Shown here one piece after another: positions 17,769 to 26,751 of a stretch of 64,000 nt of DNA. Location of the stretch: NCBI RefSeq assembly GCF_017876775.1, contig NZ_JAGIOP010000001.1, positions 1,550,001 to 1,614,000 of the forward strand, given 5' to 3'. A program made the position numbers and the translations under genes. Source of the stretch: Mycolicibacterium lutetiense. Its GTDB lineage: Bacteria; Actinomycetota; Actinomycetes; Mycobacteriales; Mycobacteriaceae. Within the stretch, counting starts at the first letter, position 1. The number at the start of each line of letters is the position of its first letter. The notes below the pieces were generated by a model. It ran no database searches and was not told where the DNA came from. It saw nothing but the letters and a program-made list of their open reading frames with translations.

Positions 17769-18523
17769 TGAAGGTTCTGTTGCTCGGCGGAACCGGGGAG
17801 GCCCGCGCCCTGGCCGCCGCGTTGCACCCTGAGGTCGAGGTGATCAGCTCGCTGGCCGGGCGGGTGCCGGATCCGGCGCTGCCGGTCGGCCCGGTGCGTA
17901 TCGGCGGATTCGGCGGCGTCGAGGGGCTGCGGCGCTGGCTGCTGGATGCCGCGGTGGACGCCGTTGTTGATGCCACCCATCCGTTTGCGGCCACCATCAC
18001 CGCGCACGCCGCGCAGGTGTGTGCCGAACTCGGGGTGCCCCACCTGGTGCTGGCCCGGCCGGCCTGGCCCGCGGGCTCGGCGATCGTGGTCGGATCGGAC
18101 CGGGAGGCGGCCGAAGCCGTGACGGCAAACGGTTACTCGCGCGTGTTCCTCACCACCGGCAGATCCGGCACCCGCGCATTCAGAGATGTCGACGCCTGGT
18201 TCCTGATCCGGGCGGTCACCCCGCCGGATCCCGACACACTGCCCGTCGATCACCAACTGCTCCTGTCCCGCGGCCCCTACGACTACGACGGGGAGCTGGC
18301 CCTGCTGCGGGAGCATCGCATCGAAGCCCTGGTGACCAAGAACAGCGGTGGGGCGATGACCGAGCCCAAGCTGCGCGCCGCCGCGACGGCAGGGGTGGCG
18401 GTGGTCATGGTGGACCGTCCACCGCTGCCGGCCGGGGTGCACACGGTGGCCACGGTCGAGGAGGCGGCGGGCTGGGTTAGGGCCAATACCGTTCAGTTAA
18501 GACTACGAGGGTGTAGTTTGTGA
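17768..18523 (+). CDS. cobK: Precorrin-6A reductase CobK with IS-altered C-terminus
   Basis: 251 residues as now read. VLLLGGTGEARALAAAL binds NADPH; DATHPFAATITAHAAQVC, LLLSRGPYDYDGELALL and LVTKNSGGAMTEPKLRAA are family hallmarks. CobK reduces precorrin-6A to dihydro-precorrin-6. The IS element entered four codons before the original stop: the native end would be GWVRAESAG, whereas the present frame runs GWVRAN and eleven IS-encoded residues to TGA at 18521. The old end survives at 19951-19967 beyond the IS. The protein probably still works because the catalytic part is complete and only the extreme tail changed, but this is inference. Confidence 0.93.
   Translation: MKVLLLGGTGEARALAAALHPEVEVISSLAGRVPDPALPVGPVRIGGFGGVEGLRRWLLDAAVDAVVDATHPFAATITAHAAQVCAELGVPHLVLARPAWPAGSAIVVGSDREAAEAVTANGYSRVFLTTGRSGTRAFRDVDAWFLIRAVTPPDPDTLPVDHQLLLSRGPYDYDGELALLREHRIEALVTKNSGGAMTEPKLRAAATAGVAVVMVDRPPLPAGVHTVATVEEAAGWVRANTVQLRLRGCSL
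18474..18483 (+). repeat. Target-site duplication, left copy
   Basis: GGGTTAGGGC directly before the IS left end; the identical ten bases follow the right end at 19942-19951. Base identity at the border allows 8-10 bp; the IS4 family normally makes 10 or more. Confidence 0.85.
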
Positions 18524-19941
18524 GGCATGCCTCGTGCGGGTTGGCGTAAGCCGGAGTCGGATCGTCGGTTGTCGGACTTGGTGTCGGTGGGCGTGCTGAC
18601 ACGGGTGTTCCCGCCGGCGTTGGTTGATGAGGTGATCGCTGCCTCGGGTCGGACTCAGGTGCGTCATCGTGCGTTACCTGCGCGGGTGATGGCCTACTTC
18701 GCGATCGGGATGGGCCTGTACTCCGATGGTTCCTATGAAGATGTGTTGTCGCAGTTGACTGATGGTTTGGCGTGGGCTTCTGGGTGGCGTGAGCAGTATC
18801 AGTTGCCCAGCAAGTCGGCGATTTTCCAGGCTCGGGAGCGGCTGGGATCTGCACCGTTGGCGCAGTTGTTCGCGCGGGTGGCTGCTCCGGTGGGCAGGCC
18901 GAACACGCCGGGGGTATGGCTGGCGGGGCGGCGGTTGGTCGCGATCGACGGGACGTGCCTGGATGTGGCGGACACGCCGGTCAACGAGGAGTTCTTCGGC
19001 CGGCCGGGAGTGAACAAGGGTGAGAAGTCGGCGTTCCCGCAGGCGCGGTTGTTGGCGGCCGCCGAGTGCGGCACACATGCGATCTTCGCCGCCACGATTG
19101 GCGCCTACCGAGACTCAGAAACCACCTTGATCGAGAACCTGCTCACGGCCTTGACTCCAGGCATGTTGGTGTTGGCCGATCGTGGATTCTTCTCATATGC
19201 GTTGTGGCGTAACGTTTCTAGAACCGGGTCAGATCTGTTGTGGCGGGTGAGCACCGGCAGGAACGGCCCCTCTCCGGTGCATGTCGAAAACCTGCCTGAC
19301 GGTTCCTGGCTGGCGCATCTGCGCGCTGACAAGGACCGGCACAGCGAGCCGATGCTGGCCCGGATCATCGACTACACCCTCGAGGACGGCCGTGAGAATC
19401 CCACCGTCTACCGGCTGGTGACCACGATGCTCGACCCGGTCGAAGCGCCTGCGCTGGATCTCGCCGCCGCCTATGCCCAGAGGTGGGAAATTGAGAGCGT
19501 CTTCGACGAACTCAAGACCCACCAGCGCGGATCGAAAGTGGTGTTGCGCTCGAAATCCCCGGACCTAGTGCTCCAGGAAATCTGGGGATACCTGTGCTGC
19601 CACTACGCGATTCGCTCCCTCATGACCCAAGCCGCCGACCATGCCGGGCGCGATCCTGACCGCCTCAGCTTCACCGCTGCGCTACGCATCGTGCGCCAGT
19701 CCGTCGCCCAGCAGGGTGCTTTTTCCCCCTAACCACTCTCGATCTGCAGATCGACACTGGCAGGCGTTCCTCCGTCGCCTCCTTGATCGCCTCATCCCAG
19801 CACGACGGCGGCGATCAGCACCACGAGTCATCAAACGCAAAATGCCCAAATGGCACGTGAAAAGAGCACATCACGCGGACTGGCCTGAGCCCCGCCACCC
19901 GCCAAACATCTCTATCCACCGCTGTTAACTGAACGGTATTG
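18484..19941 (+). mobile_element. IS4-family insertion sequence, complete (1458 bp)
   Basis: The ends are a perfect 17-bp inverted repeat, CAATACCGTTCAGTTAA at 18484-18500 and its complement at 19925-19941, which resembles the ends of the original IS4 (which read AATGCCGATCAGTTAAG). It is flanked by a 10-bp duplication and carries one uninterrupted transposase gene. The last 209 bases after the transposase stop hold no gene; they are less GC-rich. The exact duplication and intact gene point to a fairly recent insertion. Confidence 0.93.
18527..19732 (+). CDS. IS4-family DDE transposase
   Basis: 401 residues. An N-terminal IS4-type domain (DLVSVGVLTRVFPPALVDEV; LPARVMAYFAIGMGLYSDGS) precedes the DDE nuclease: Asp141 in VAIDGTCLDV, Asp218 in VLADRGFFSY and Glu323 in the signature Y-(2)-R-(3)-E-(6)-K, seen as YAQRWEIESVFDELK at 316-330. 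All catalytic residues are present and the frame is unbroken, so the enzyme is probably active. The start ATG at 18527 lies three bases after the hijacked cobK stop, so transcription and even translation could enter from the cob operon. Base composition is slightly lower in GC than the neighbours. Confidence 0.95.
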   Translation: MPRAGWRKPESDRRLSDLVSVGVLTRVFPPALVDEVIAASGRTQVRHRALPARVMAYFAIGMGLYSDGSYEDVLSQLTDGLAWASGWREQYQLPSKSAIFQARERLGSAPLAQLFARVAAPVGRPNTPGVWLAGRRLVAIDGTCLDVADTPVNEEFFGRPGVNKGEKSAFPQARLLAAAECGTHAIFAATIGAYRDSETTLIENLLTALTPGMLVLADRGFFSYALWRNVSRTGSDLLWRVSTGRNGPSPVHVENLPDGSWLAHLRADKDRHSEPMLARIIDYTLEDGRENPTVYRLVTTMLDPVEAPALDLAAAYAQRWEIESVFDELKTHQRGSKVVLRSKSPDLVLQEIWGYLCCHYAIRSLMTQAADHAGRDPDRLSFTAALRIVRQSVAQQGAFSP

Positions 19942-19951
19942 GGGTTAGGGC
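19942..19951 (+). repeat. Target-site duplication, right copy
   Basis: GGGTTAGGGC, identical to 18474-18483; after it the original cobK tail (GCC GAA AGC GCA GGC TGA) can be read to 19967. Confidence 0.85.
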
Positions 19952-19982
19952 CGAAAGCGCAGGCTGACGCACCCGGCCGCAG

Positions 19983-19988
19983 TAGGCT
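19983..19988 (+). promoter_or_regulatory. Predicted -10 box for leaderless cyclase gene
   Basis: TAGGCT ends six bases before GTG 19995. Confidence 0.55.
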
Positions 19989-19994
19989 CCGAAC

Positions 19995-21536
19995 GTGGCG
20001 GAGACGTCATACGCACCGTGCGGCGGTCTGAGTCTCGCCTATCAGGTATTCGGCGACGGACCCGTCGAGCTGGTCTATGCCGGGTCGTTCGTCAGTCACC
20101 TCGAGGTGTTCTGGACCATGCCCGAGTTCGAGGCCTTCATGGAACGGTTCTCGACCTTCTGTCGTGTCCTGTTGTTCGACAAGGCCGGTGTGGGCCTGTC
20201 CGACCCTGTTCCGCAGGTGCGCACCCTGGACGATCGGGCCGCCGAGATCGAGGCCGTGATGGATGCCGCGGGCTTCGAGCGGGCGGTGCTGTTCGGATTG
20301 AGCGAAGGTGGGCCGGCCGCCATGGTGTTCGCAGCAACCCGGCCTGAGCGGACTCGGGCCCTGATCCTTGCCGGCACATTCGCCTACTTCGGGATCTCAG
20401 GGTGGGACGACTTCGACCGCGATCCCGCCGAGCTGCGGGCGCGGGTCCTTGCCGAGGTGGGTGAGCTCTATGCGCCCACGACCGAGCAGTTCGCCCAGTT
20501 CCAGGAGTTCGGTCGCGCCAGCGCCTCGGCGTGGGGTACCGGTAAAGCGCTCAGATGCCTGCTCCCGACGTTCGGGTCGGTCCGCCAACTCGGGATGTTC
20601 GAGCGGATGAGCGCCAGCCCGGGTATGGCCCGGGCCACCCTGCAAGCGGCGTTCCGGATCGACGTCCGGCCGATCCTGCCGACAATCGCGGTGCCCGCCC
20701 TGGTCATCCATGCCACCGGCGACCTCGTTCCGGTCCAGGGCGGGCGGTATCTCGCCGACCACATCCCGGGCGCGCGGATGCTTGAGCTCGACGGCACCGA
20801 CCATGCGCCGTGGATCACCAACCCTGACGAAATCAGCAGCGCAATCGAGGAATTCCTCACCGGCAGTCATGCCGCACCGTCGCAGTCCCACCGGGCTCTG
20901 CGCACCGTTCTGTTCACCGACATGGTCGCCTCCACACAGCACGCCGCGGCGACCGGCGACGAGCGGTGGCGGACGGTGCTCCATCGAATGGGGGAGATCA
21001 CCGCAGACCTGACCGGTCGATTCGGCGGCGTCGTGGTGAAGAGCACCGGCGACGGCCACCTCGCCACGTTCGACGGTCCGACGCAGGCGATTCGCTGCGC
21101 GGAGGCCCTGCGCGATCAGACCGAGTCCATGGGTATCGAGATCCGAGCCGGCATCCACACCGGCGAATGCGAACTGCTGGACGGTGATATCGGCGGAATC
21201 GCGGTCCATATCGCGGCACGCATCCTCGGCCTGGCCGGCGCCGGGGAAATCCTGGTGTCCAGCACTGTCCGCGATCTGGTGGTGGGCTCGGGAACCGGCT
21301 TCGAGGACCGCGGCGATGTCCAGCTGCGTGGGGTGCCCGGCACCTGGCGACTCCTCGCGGTGGATCGTCACGGCGCCCGCGCGGGAACACCCGAGGCGGA
21401 ACTGGCTTCGGTACCGACCCCGGGACCCCGGCCGACGATGCGCCGATCGGATCACGCCATGGCGGTGATGGCGAGGCGAATGCCCCGGATCGTGCGCGGG
21501 ATTGCCCGCGTCACCCCGGGCGCCCGCCTCACGTGA
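19995..21536 (+). CDS. Alpha/beta-hydrolase fused to class III adenylate cyclase
   Basis: 513 residues. Residues 1-285 are an alpha/beta-hydrolase with nucleophile elbow GLSEGG (Ser103), a late Asp in ATGDLVPV and catalytic His in DGTDHAPW. Residues 300-455 are a class III cyclase: the metal-binding Asp309 in FTDMVAST, Asp353 in KSTGDGHLATF, and GIHTGEC plus GGIAVHIAARI where the purine and transition-state residues lie. The C-terminal 50 residues are basic. The same architecture occurs in M. tuberculosis Rv1900c (LipJ). The hydrolase could sense or cut a lipid ligand and tune cAMP production. GTG 19995 is leaderless. It is separated from cobK only by the IS and may read from the IS side. Confidence 0.9.
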   Translation: MAETSYAPCGGLSLAYQVFGDGPVELVYAGSFVSHLEVFWTMPEFEAFMERFSTFCRVLLFDKAGVGLSDPVPQVRTLDDRAAEIEAVMDAAGFERAVLFGLSEGGPAAMVFAATRPERTRALILAGTFAYFGISGWDDFDRDPAELRARVLAEVGELYAPTTEQFAQFQEFGRASASAWGTGKALRCLLPTFGSVRQLGMFERMSASPGMARATLQAAFRIDVRPILPTIAVPALVIHATGDLVPVQGGRYLADHIPGARMLELDGTDHAPWITNPDEISSAIEEFLTGSHAAPSQSHRALRTVLFTDMVASTQHAAATGDERWRTVLHRMGEITADLTGRFGGVVVKSTGDGHLATFDGPTQAIRCAEALRDQTESMGIEIRAGIHTGECELLDGDIGGIAVHIAARILGLAGAGEILVSSTVRDLVVGSGTGFEDRGDVQLRGVPGTWRLLAVDRHGARAGTPEAELASVPTPGPRPTMRRSDHAMAVMARRMPRIVRGIARVTPGARLT

Positions 21537-21543
21537 TTGCCGG

Positions 21544-22605
21544 TCAGGCGTCGATGAGATCGAGCGTGCCGAGCTCGCGGATGGCTTGGCAGCCGCGCTG
21601 GGCCATCACCACCATCATGTCGTCGCCGCGTTCGGTGGAGTTGGCGAAAGCGGTGCCGAGCACGGTGATCAGTGGCGCCTGCAACATGCCCAAACGGTAA
21701 TCCTGCCAACAGGTTTCGCGGTCATAGCCGGTGACGCCGTGGGACAGCAACCGGTCGTGGTAGGCACTGACCAGGTCGGCTTCGGAGGCGGCCCGGACGG
21801 CGGGATCCAGGCTGGTTGCGGTGAAGTACGACAGGTCGCGGGCCGGAAGGCCGGAACCGAGGGTCTGCCAATCCACCACGGTGATCCGGGTGCGGTCGGG
21901 GTCGAACAGCATGTTGTCCAGACGGTAATCGCCGTGGAGGATGGCGAACCGGTCCGGCTCGGCCAGCAGCCACGGGGTGACCACCGACATCGCCTCGCGC
22001 ATGGTGTCCTGATCCTCGGCATCCAGGCGCGCGCCGATCTTGTCCAGGGTGATGTCGGCCGCCATCTTTGCGACGTCGCCGAATCCCTTGGCGGAGTCGG
22101 GTTCCGGTTTGGGCATGGCGATACCGGGGAAGTTCGCCCATTGCGGGTCGGCCCAGGTCGGCCCGTGCAGATCGGCGAGTGCCAGGACGGCCAGCGTGGC
22201 CTCGGCCGGTGTGCACCCGGCGATCTGATCACCTTGTTCAGCCGGTGCCATATCCGCCAGGAGCAAGACGAAATCGGCCCCCTCGCCGGCGATTTCACAG
22301 TGATGACAGTGCGGGACCGGGATCTGCACGTGGTCGGCCACGTTGGTGTAGAAGGCGTGCTCGGAGCGATAGCCGATGGCGACGCGGTCACGCACGGTGT
22401 CGTCTTGCGACGGCAGCTTCACCGCGAAGGTGCCGGGCAGGCCGGCGTCGTGGCGGTAGGTGACCGAGATTCGGTAGGTGGCACCGGTCTGGCCGGTGCC
22501 GATCGGTGCGGTATGTACCGAATCCACTTCGGCACCAAGGATCTTCGACATCCACCCGGCGGTGACTTCGGTGGGCCTGCCCGGAATGGACACAGCGGCC
22601 GTCAT
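21544..22605 (-). CDS. Aminoglycoside-phosphotransferase-fold kinase (small-molecule kinase)
   Basis: 353 residues of the APH/EcKL-like family. The N-lobe has IGTGQTGATYRISVTY as a glycine loop, FAVKLPS with the ATP-binding Lys, and FVLLLADMAPAEQGDQ as the hinge. The catalytic loop LHGDYRLDNMLFD and metal site VVDWQTLGSG are complete. Such kinases phosphorylate hydroxyl groups of drugs, sterols or lipids; the substrate is unknown. The ATG at 22605 overlaps the stop of the TetR gene upstream (ATGA), so the regulator probably controls it. A second, longer kinase of the same group lies at 41.2 kb. It converges with the cyclase gene, seven bases apart. Confidence 0.85.
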   Translation of the reverse strand: MTAAVSIPGRPTEVTAGWMSKILGAEVDSVHTAPIGTGQTGATYRISVTYRHDAGLPGTFAVKLPSQDDTVRDRVAIGYRSEHAFYTNVADHVQIPVPHCHHCEIAGEGADFVLLLADMAPAEQGDQIAGCTPAEATLAVLALADLHGPTWADPQWANFPGIAMPKPEPDSAKGFGDVAKMAADITLDKIGARLDAEDQDTMREAMSVVTPWLLAEPDRFAILHGDYRLDNMLFDPDRTRITVVDWQTLGSGLPARDLSYFTATSLDPAVRAASEADLVSAYHDRLLSHGVTGYDRETCWQDYRLGMLQAPLITVLGTAFANSTERGDDMMVVMAQRGCQAIRELGTLDLIDA

Positions 22606-23255
22606 CGAGATTCTCCGGCTTCGATCGTGCCGTAAATCGTGCCCATCCACATCGCTTCTGCACCTTCCAGTAGTTGCCGGCGGGTCAGTGGCCCGCCGAC
22701 GATGATCCGTTCCACCAGTCGATCGTTGAGTTCCATCAGCAGGCTCGCCAGCACCGCGGCGTCGGCGCCGTCGGGGGCGCGGCCGGCGGCCCGATCTGCG
22801 ACGATCACCGCGGCGACAGTGGGGACGAAGGACTCCCGCGCTGCATCCCACATGTCGCGGACGGCACTGTTGGCTCCGCGGGCCTCCCACATCGCCTCAA
22901 ACAGATAGCGGTGTTCCTCGGCGGTCCTCGCCACCGCCTCGAGCGTGTCGCGCACCCGGGAGCGGGGCGGTTCTGCGGTGTTGGCCAGAACCGTGTTGGC
23001 CGCCATCAGGGCCTCGTGCATCGGCTCGAGTAGCGCGGCAACCGCGGCCGCCTTGTTCTCGAAATAAAAGTAGAAGGCCGAGCGTCCGACCCCGGCCGCC
23101 CGGGCGACCTCGGCGATGTTGAGTGCGTCGAACCCGGTCTGTTTCAGATGCTCGTCGAGCGCCGCCAGGATCGCGGTGCGGCGCTGATCACTGCGCTGCG
23201 GTTGTCGACGGTCGAACGGAGACCGGGTGGCTGCGCCCTCTGGTGCCGTCGGCAT
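22602..23255 (-). CDS. TetR-family transcriptional regulator
   Basis: 217 residues from ATG 23255 (MPTAPEGAATRSPFDRR), chosen for the GGGAGGG ribosome-binding site nine bases upstream; a GTG at 23297 would add 14 residues. The N-terminal helix-turn-helix is clear: RRTAILAALDEHLKQTGFDA, then NIAEVARAAGVGRSAFYFYF and ENKAAAVAAL. The C-terminal ligand domain (about 75-210) is helical with AMWEARGANSAVRDMW. It is translationally coupled to the kinase gene, so it is the likely regulator of the pair. No palindrome convincing enough to call an operator was seen in the 95 bases upstream. Confidence 0.9.
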   Translation of the reverse strand: MPTAPEGAATRSPFDRRQPQRSDQRRTAILAALDEHLKQTGFDALNIAEVARAAGVGRSAFYFYFENKAAAVAALLEPMHEALMAANTVLANTAEPPRSRVRDTLEAVARTAEEHRYLFEAMWEARGANSAVRDMWDAARESFVPTVAAVIVADRAAGRAPDGADAAVLASLLMELNDRLVERIIVGGPLTRRQLLEGAEAMWMGTIYGTIEAGESR

Positions 23256-23350
23256 GGTGTCCGGCCCTCCCAATTCAACGGGTGTGACGCCGGACACTAC
23301 CGGTCATTCTGACAGCAGTCAATAAAACTCGACGCGAGTCAGTCGATGGG

Positions 23351-24883
23351 TCAGCCCGGGTAGTGGCGCGGGGTGAACACCCGGTCCTCGGTGGTGTCAC
23401 CGGCAGCCGAACCGGCATACCACTGCGTCTGTGACGAGCCGATGATCAGCATGGTGCGCATGTCCACCTGGGCCGGGTCGAGATCGACCAGGCGCACCAC
23501 GGACACCCGCTCGCCCGGGCCGGGCTCGGCGCCGGAAACGGCGCGCGCGATGACCACCGGGGTACTCGGATCGCGGTACTCCAGCAGCACATCGCGCATG
23601 GCACCCACCTGCCAGGTCCGGGTTTTCGACGCCGGGTTGTAGATCGCCAGCGCCAGATCGGCCTTCGCCGCGGCGGTGAGACGGTCAACGATCACGTCCC
23701 ACGGCTTGAGCCGGTCGGACAGCGAGATCACCGCGTAGTCGTGGCCCAGCGGGGCGCCCACCCGACTGGCGACCGCTTGGGCCGCCGTCATCGCGGGGAT
23801 CACCCGGACCTCGACGCCGGGCCACTGCTTGGCTTCTTCGAGCACCGCGGTGGCCATCGCGAACACGCCTGGATCGCCGGAGGACACCACCGCCACCGTC
23901 CGGCCCTCCTGGGCCAGCTTGCAGGCCAGTTGTGCGCGGGCCGGTTCGTCGGTGTTGTCGCTGGGGTGGTGATGCTGTCCGGCGCGGGCGCCGACGCGAT
24001 CGAGATACGGGCCGTAGCCGATCAGATCGGTGGCGGCGGACAGTTCGCGGCGGCTCTGCGGGGTCATCCAGTCCGAGTCGCCCGGCCCGAGGCCCACGAC
24101 CACCACACTGCCGTGCGGGGTGGTGGCCCGCGACCGGCCGGGCACCATCGCCAACGAGAAGTACGGCACCTTGATCTCGCCGCCGTCGCTGCCGACCTCG
24201 CCGGCCGGCGATACCCGTTGCCGGTCGGTGCTGGCCCGCTCGACGTAGTACGCCTCGTCCAGCCGTCCGGTCGATTCCAGGGCTTCTCGCACCCGGGTGT
24301 AGGACCGGCCCAGCTTGAGCACTACCGCCGCGTCGGTGTCAGCCAGGCGACGTTCCAACTCGGCGGTGGGCAGCGTGCCGGGCAGGATCGTCAGGACGTC
24401 ATCGCCCTGTACCAGCGGGGTGCCGGTGGCGGCGGAGGCCGCGCTCACCGACGTGACTCCGGGAACGATGACGGCGTCGAACCGCTCGGTGAGCCTGGTG
24501 TGCATGTGCATGTAGGAGCTGTAGAACAGCGGGTCACCCTCGGCCAGCAGAGCCACATCGCGGCCGGCCTCGAGGTGCGCGGCGATGCGCTCGGCGGCCG
24601 CGGCGTAGAAATCTTCCATCGCGCCGACGTACCCGCCTGGATGCTCGGTGGTCTCGGTGGTGACGGGATAGACCAGGTGCTCCTCGAGTTGGCCTTCCCT
24701 CAGATACGGCTCGGCGATGCCTCGGGCGATGCTCTTGCCGTGCCTGGCGCTGTGGTAGGCCACCACGTCGGCCGCCCCGATCAGCCGGGCCGCCTTGACC
24801 GTCACGAGCTCCGGATCGCCCGGGCCCAACCCGACGCCATACAGAGTTCCGTGGGTTCCACGTTCTGTCGTCTCGGTAGTCAC
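23351..24883 (-). CDS. cobIJ: Bifunctional precorrin-2 C20- / precorrin-3B C17-methyltransferase
   Basis: 510 residues, a fusion of two tetrapyrrole methylases, as in M. tuberculosis Rv2066. The CobI half (1-245) has [20 protein letters not shown] and [17 protein letters not shown]; the CobJ half (255-500) has [35 protein letters not shown] and [16 protein letters not shown]. Both SAM-binding glycine loops are intact. It methylates precorrin-2 at C20 and, after CobG, precorrin-3B at C17 with ring contraction. GTG 24883 overlaps the cobH stop by four bases. It is the last gene of the minus-strand cobG-cobH-cobIJ operon. Confidence 0.95.
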   Translation of the reverse strand: MTTETTERGTHGTLYGVGLGPGDPELVTVKAARLIGAADVVAYHSARHGKSIARGIAEPYLREGQLEEHLVYPVTTETTEHPGGYVGAMEDFYAAAAERIAAHLEAGRDVALLAEGDPLFYSSYMHMHTRLTERFDAVIVPGVTSVSAASAATGTPLVQGDDVLTILPGTLPTAELERRLADTDAAVVLKLGRSYTRVREALESTGRLDEAYYVERASTDRQRVSPAGEVGSDGGEIKVPYFSLAMVPGRSRATTPHGSVVVVGLGPGDSDWMTPQSRRELSAATDLIGYGPYLDRVGARAGQHHHPSDNTDEPARAQLACKLAQEGRTVAVVSSGDPGVFAMATAVLEEAKQWPGVEVRVIPAMTAAQAVASRVGAPLGHDYAVISLSDRLKPWDVIVDRLTAAAKADLALAIYNPASKTRTWQVGAMRDVLLEYRDPSTPVVIARAVSGAEPGPGERVSVVRLVDLDPAQVDMRTMLIIGSSQTQWYAGSAAGDTTEDRVFTPRHYPG

Positions 24884-25506
24884 TCGCGTTCACTCGCAAT
24901 CGCATTGACGGCGGCCGCGGCCATGGCGCTGCCACCGCGCCGGCCGGTCACCACCAGATAGGACATGCCCCTCGGGCGTTCGATCAGTTCTTCCTTCGAC
25001 TGCGCCGATCCGACGAAACCGACCGGACCGCCCAGCACGGCCGCCGGGACTGGCGCGCCCTCGTCAAGCAGTTCCAACAGCCGGAACAATGCGGTGGGCG
25101 CGTTGCCGATCGCGACCACTGCGCCGCCGAGGCGGTCGGCCCACAGGTCGACCGCGGCCGCCGAGCGGGTGAACCCCAACGTCGCTGCCAATTCGGGGGC
25201 GCGCGGATCGGCCACCAGCGAGACGACCTCGTTGTCGGCCGGCAGTCGCGAACGGGTGATCCCGGCCGCGACCATCGACGAGTCGCACAACACCGGGGCG
25301 CCGGCCGCCAGTGCGGCATGCGCCCGGGCCACGACATCGTCGGTGTAGGACACATGGTCGGCGACATCCACCTGACCGCACGTATGGATCAGCCGGACCA
25401 CCACTCGCGATACATCGTCGGGGAACCGCGACAGGTTCGACTCGGCGCGGATCGTCGCGAATGACTGCCGGTAGATCTCGGCGGCGTCACGGATGTAGTC
25501 GAGCAC
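24880..25506 (-). CDS. cobH: Precorrin-8X methylmutase CobH
   Basis: 208 residues, the family length. The active-site His lies in [10 protein letters not shown] near 39-43; the rest of the fold is evident in [36 protein letters not shown] and [17 protein letters not shown]. CobH moves the methyl group from C11 to C12 to give hydrogenobyrinate. It starts nine bases after the cobG stop and overlaps cobIJ by four bases. Confidence 0.96.
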   Translation of the reverse strand: MLDYIRDAAEIYRQSFATIRAESNLSRFPDDVSRVVVRLIHTCGQVDVADHVSYTDDVVARAHAALAAGAPVLCDSSMVAAGITRSRLPADNEVVSLVADPRAPELAATLGFTRSAAAVDLWADRLGGAVVAIGNAPTALFRLLELLDEGAPVPAAVLGGPVGFVGSAQSKEELIERPRGMSYLVVTGRRGGSAMAAAAVNAIASERE

Positions 25507-25515
25507 CCGAACACC

Positions 25516-26646
25516 CTACGGGGGCGTGCTACGCAGCCGGTATCCGTCCTCGCCTGCGACCAGCACCTCCCCGACGGGCGGGCTGCCGCAGGCCCGCTCG
25601 CAGCCCACGAAATGTCGGTGGGTGTCCCTGGGCGCGTTGACCGCTTCGGTGGCGTCGGCCCGCACATCGGCGGCGGACTTGGCACATCCGGGGCTACCGG
25701 TGCAGGCGCTGATCCGCAGCCAGGGTGAATTCTCGTCGAACACGAGCCCGAGCGGGGCCAGCACGCGCAGGGCGGTGTCCGCGACCCCCTCGGGGACGTC
25801 GCACACCAGCACCGAACGCCACGGGGTGATTACCAGCGGCGCCTCGATCGCGGCCAGGAAGTGGGCGGTCCGGGCCTGCAACACGCCCAGCGGCACGGCG
25901 GCCCCCAGCGCGACGTCGCCATCGCGTTGCTCGATCCAGCCCACCGGGGGTGTCATCGTCGGTGGCCAGGTGGCCCCCGCCGCGGCGCTGGGAGTCAGGC
26001 CGTTCAACAGTGCCGAATGATCGTCGAGTTCGGTTATCCGCCAGGCCTTTCCGCGGATGCCGACGAATCGCCTGCCCACCTCGATGAGGGTGGACACCGC
26101 GTCACCGGGGTCCAGTCGTACCCCGGTGTCGCGTCCGGCCAGCAACAGTGCGAACGTGCCGTCATCGCGGGCGTGCACCCCGGCGTCGGCGTCGATCCCG
26201 GACACGTCGCCGCGGCCGTCATCGAGGCTGAACCAGAACCTGCCCGGCAAGCCGGCCAGCGCCGGGTCGTCCTGGATGGCGCGGTCGAGGTCGATGACGA
26301 GGGGGCGGACATCGGTGACGCCGCCCGAACGTCCGGACAGGGGCGAGGCCACGATGTTGCGGGCCCGCTCGTGGGTCGGCGACGGCAGCAGGCCCGCTGC
26401 CGTGAGAGCCCTGGCAGCTCCGTCGGTATCGGTCACCGCCCGGATCTGGATGTTGCCGCGAGAGGTCAGTTCCATTGCGGGGGAGCCGAACTGCTCGGCT
26501 ACCTGGGCCAGCGTCGCCAATTGGGCAGAGGCGATCATCCCGCCGGGGAGTCGGACCCGTACCAGGGCACCGTCGGCGGCCTGATGCACAGTCAGTGCAC
26601 CCGGGCAGGCGTCCTGATCGCGGGTCCTGGTCATGTTGCCCGCCAT
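25516..26646 (-). CDS. cobG: Precorrin-3B synthase CobG
   Basis: 376 residues from ATG 26646 (MAGNMTRTRDQDACPG). It is a sirohaem/4Fe-4S protein of the nitrite/sulfite reductase type with two ferredoxin-like half-domains (LVRVRLPGGMIASAQLATLA near 26 and its repeat LGAAVPLGVLQ near 240). The cluster ligands are in CTGSPGC and CERAC near the C-terminus. CobG uses O2 to hydroxylate precorrin-3A, so its presence marks the aerobic pathway. A start five codons later (MTRTRDQD) is possible. It opens the minus-strand cob operon, and a CRP-type palindrome lies 19 bases upstream. Confidence 0.93.
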   Translation of the reverse strand: MAGNMTRTRDQDACPGALTVHQAADGALVRVRLPGGMIASAQLATLAQVAEQFGSPAMELTSRGNIQIRAVTDTDGAARALTAAGLLPSPTHERARNIVASPLSGRSGGVTDVRPLVIDLDRAIQDDPALAGLPGRFWFSLDDGRGDVSGIDADAGVHARDDGTFALLLAGRDTGVRLDPGDAVSTLIEVGRRFVGIRGKAWRITELDDHSALLNGLTPSAAAGATWPPTMTPPVGWIEQRDGDVALGAAVPLGVLQARTAHFLAAIEAPLVITPWRSVLVCDVPEGVADTALRVLAPLGLVFDENSPWLRISACTGSPGCAKSAADVRADATEAVNAPRDTHRHFVGCERACGSPPVGEVLVAGEDGYRLRSTPP

Positions 26647-26664
26647 CTTACTTTCGATGATTGC

Positions 26665-26680
26665 TGTGACATCGGTCACA
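26665..26680. promoter_or_regulatory. CRP/FNR-type palindrome between cobG and cobN
   Basis: TGTGACATCGGTCACA is an exact TGTGA-N6-TCACA palindrome, the cAMP-receptor-protein consensus that mycobacterial Crp (Rv3676 type) also binds. It lies 18 bases before the cobG start codon, where it could repress cobG or activate the rightward cobN unit. The call is by consensus only. Confidence 0.6.
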
Positions 26681-26694
26681 GGTTCGGAAACCTG
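26679..26694. promoter_or_regulatory. Second palindrome abutting the CRP-type site
   Basis: CAGGTTCGGAAACCTG has perfect six-base arms and a four-base centre, and shares two bases with the CRP-type site. It could be an operator for a dimeric regulator or an RNA hairpin. The binding protein is unknown. Confidence 0.4.
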
Positions 26695-26751
26695 TTCGGT
26701 CGCTTACAGATCGGTGGTTTTCGGCGCCGTTGGCCGTACCGTCTAACGAGA

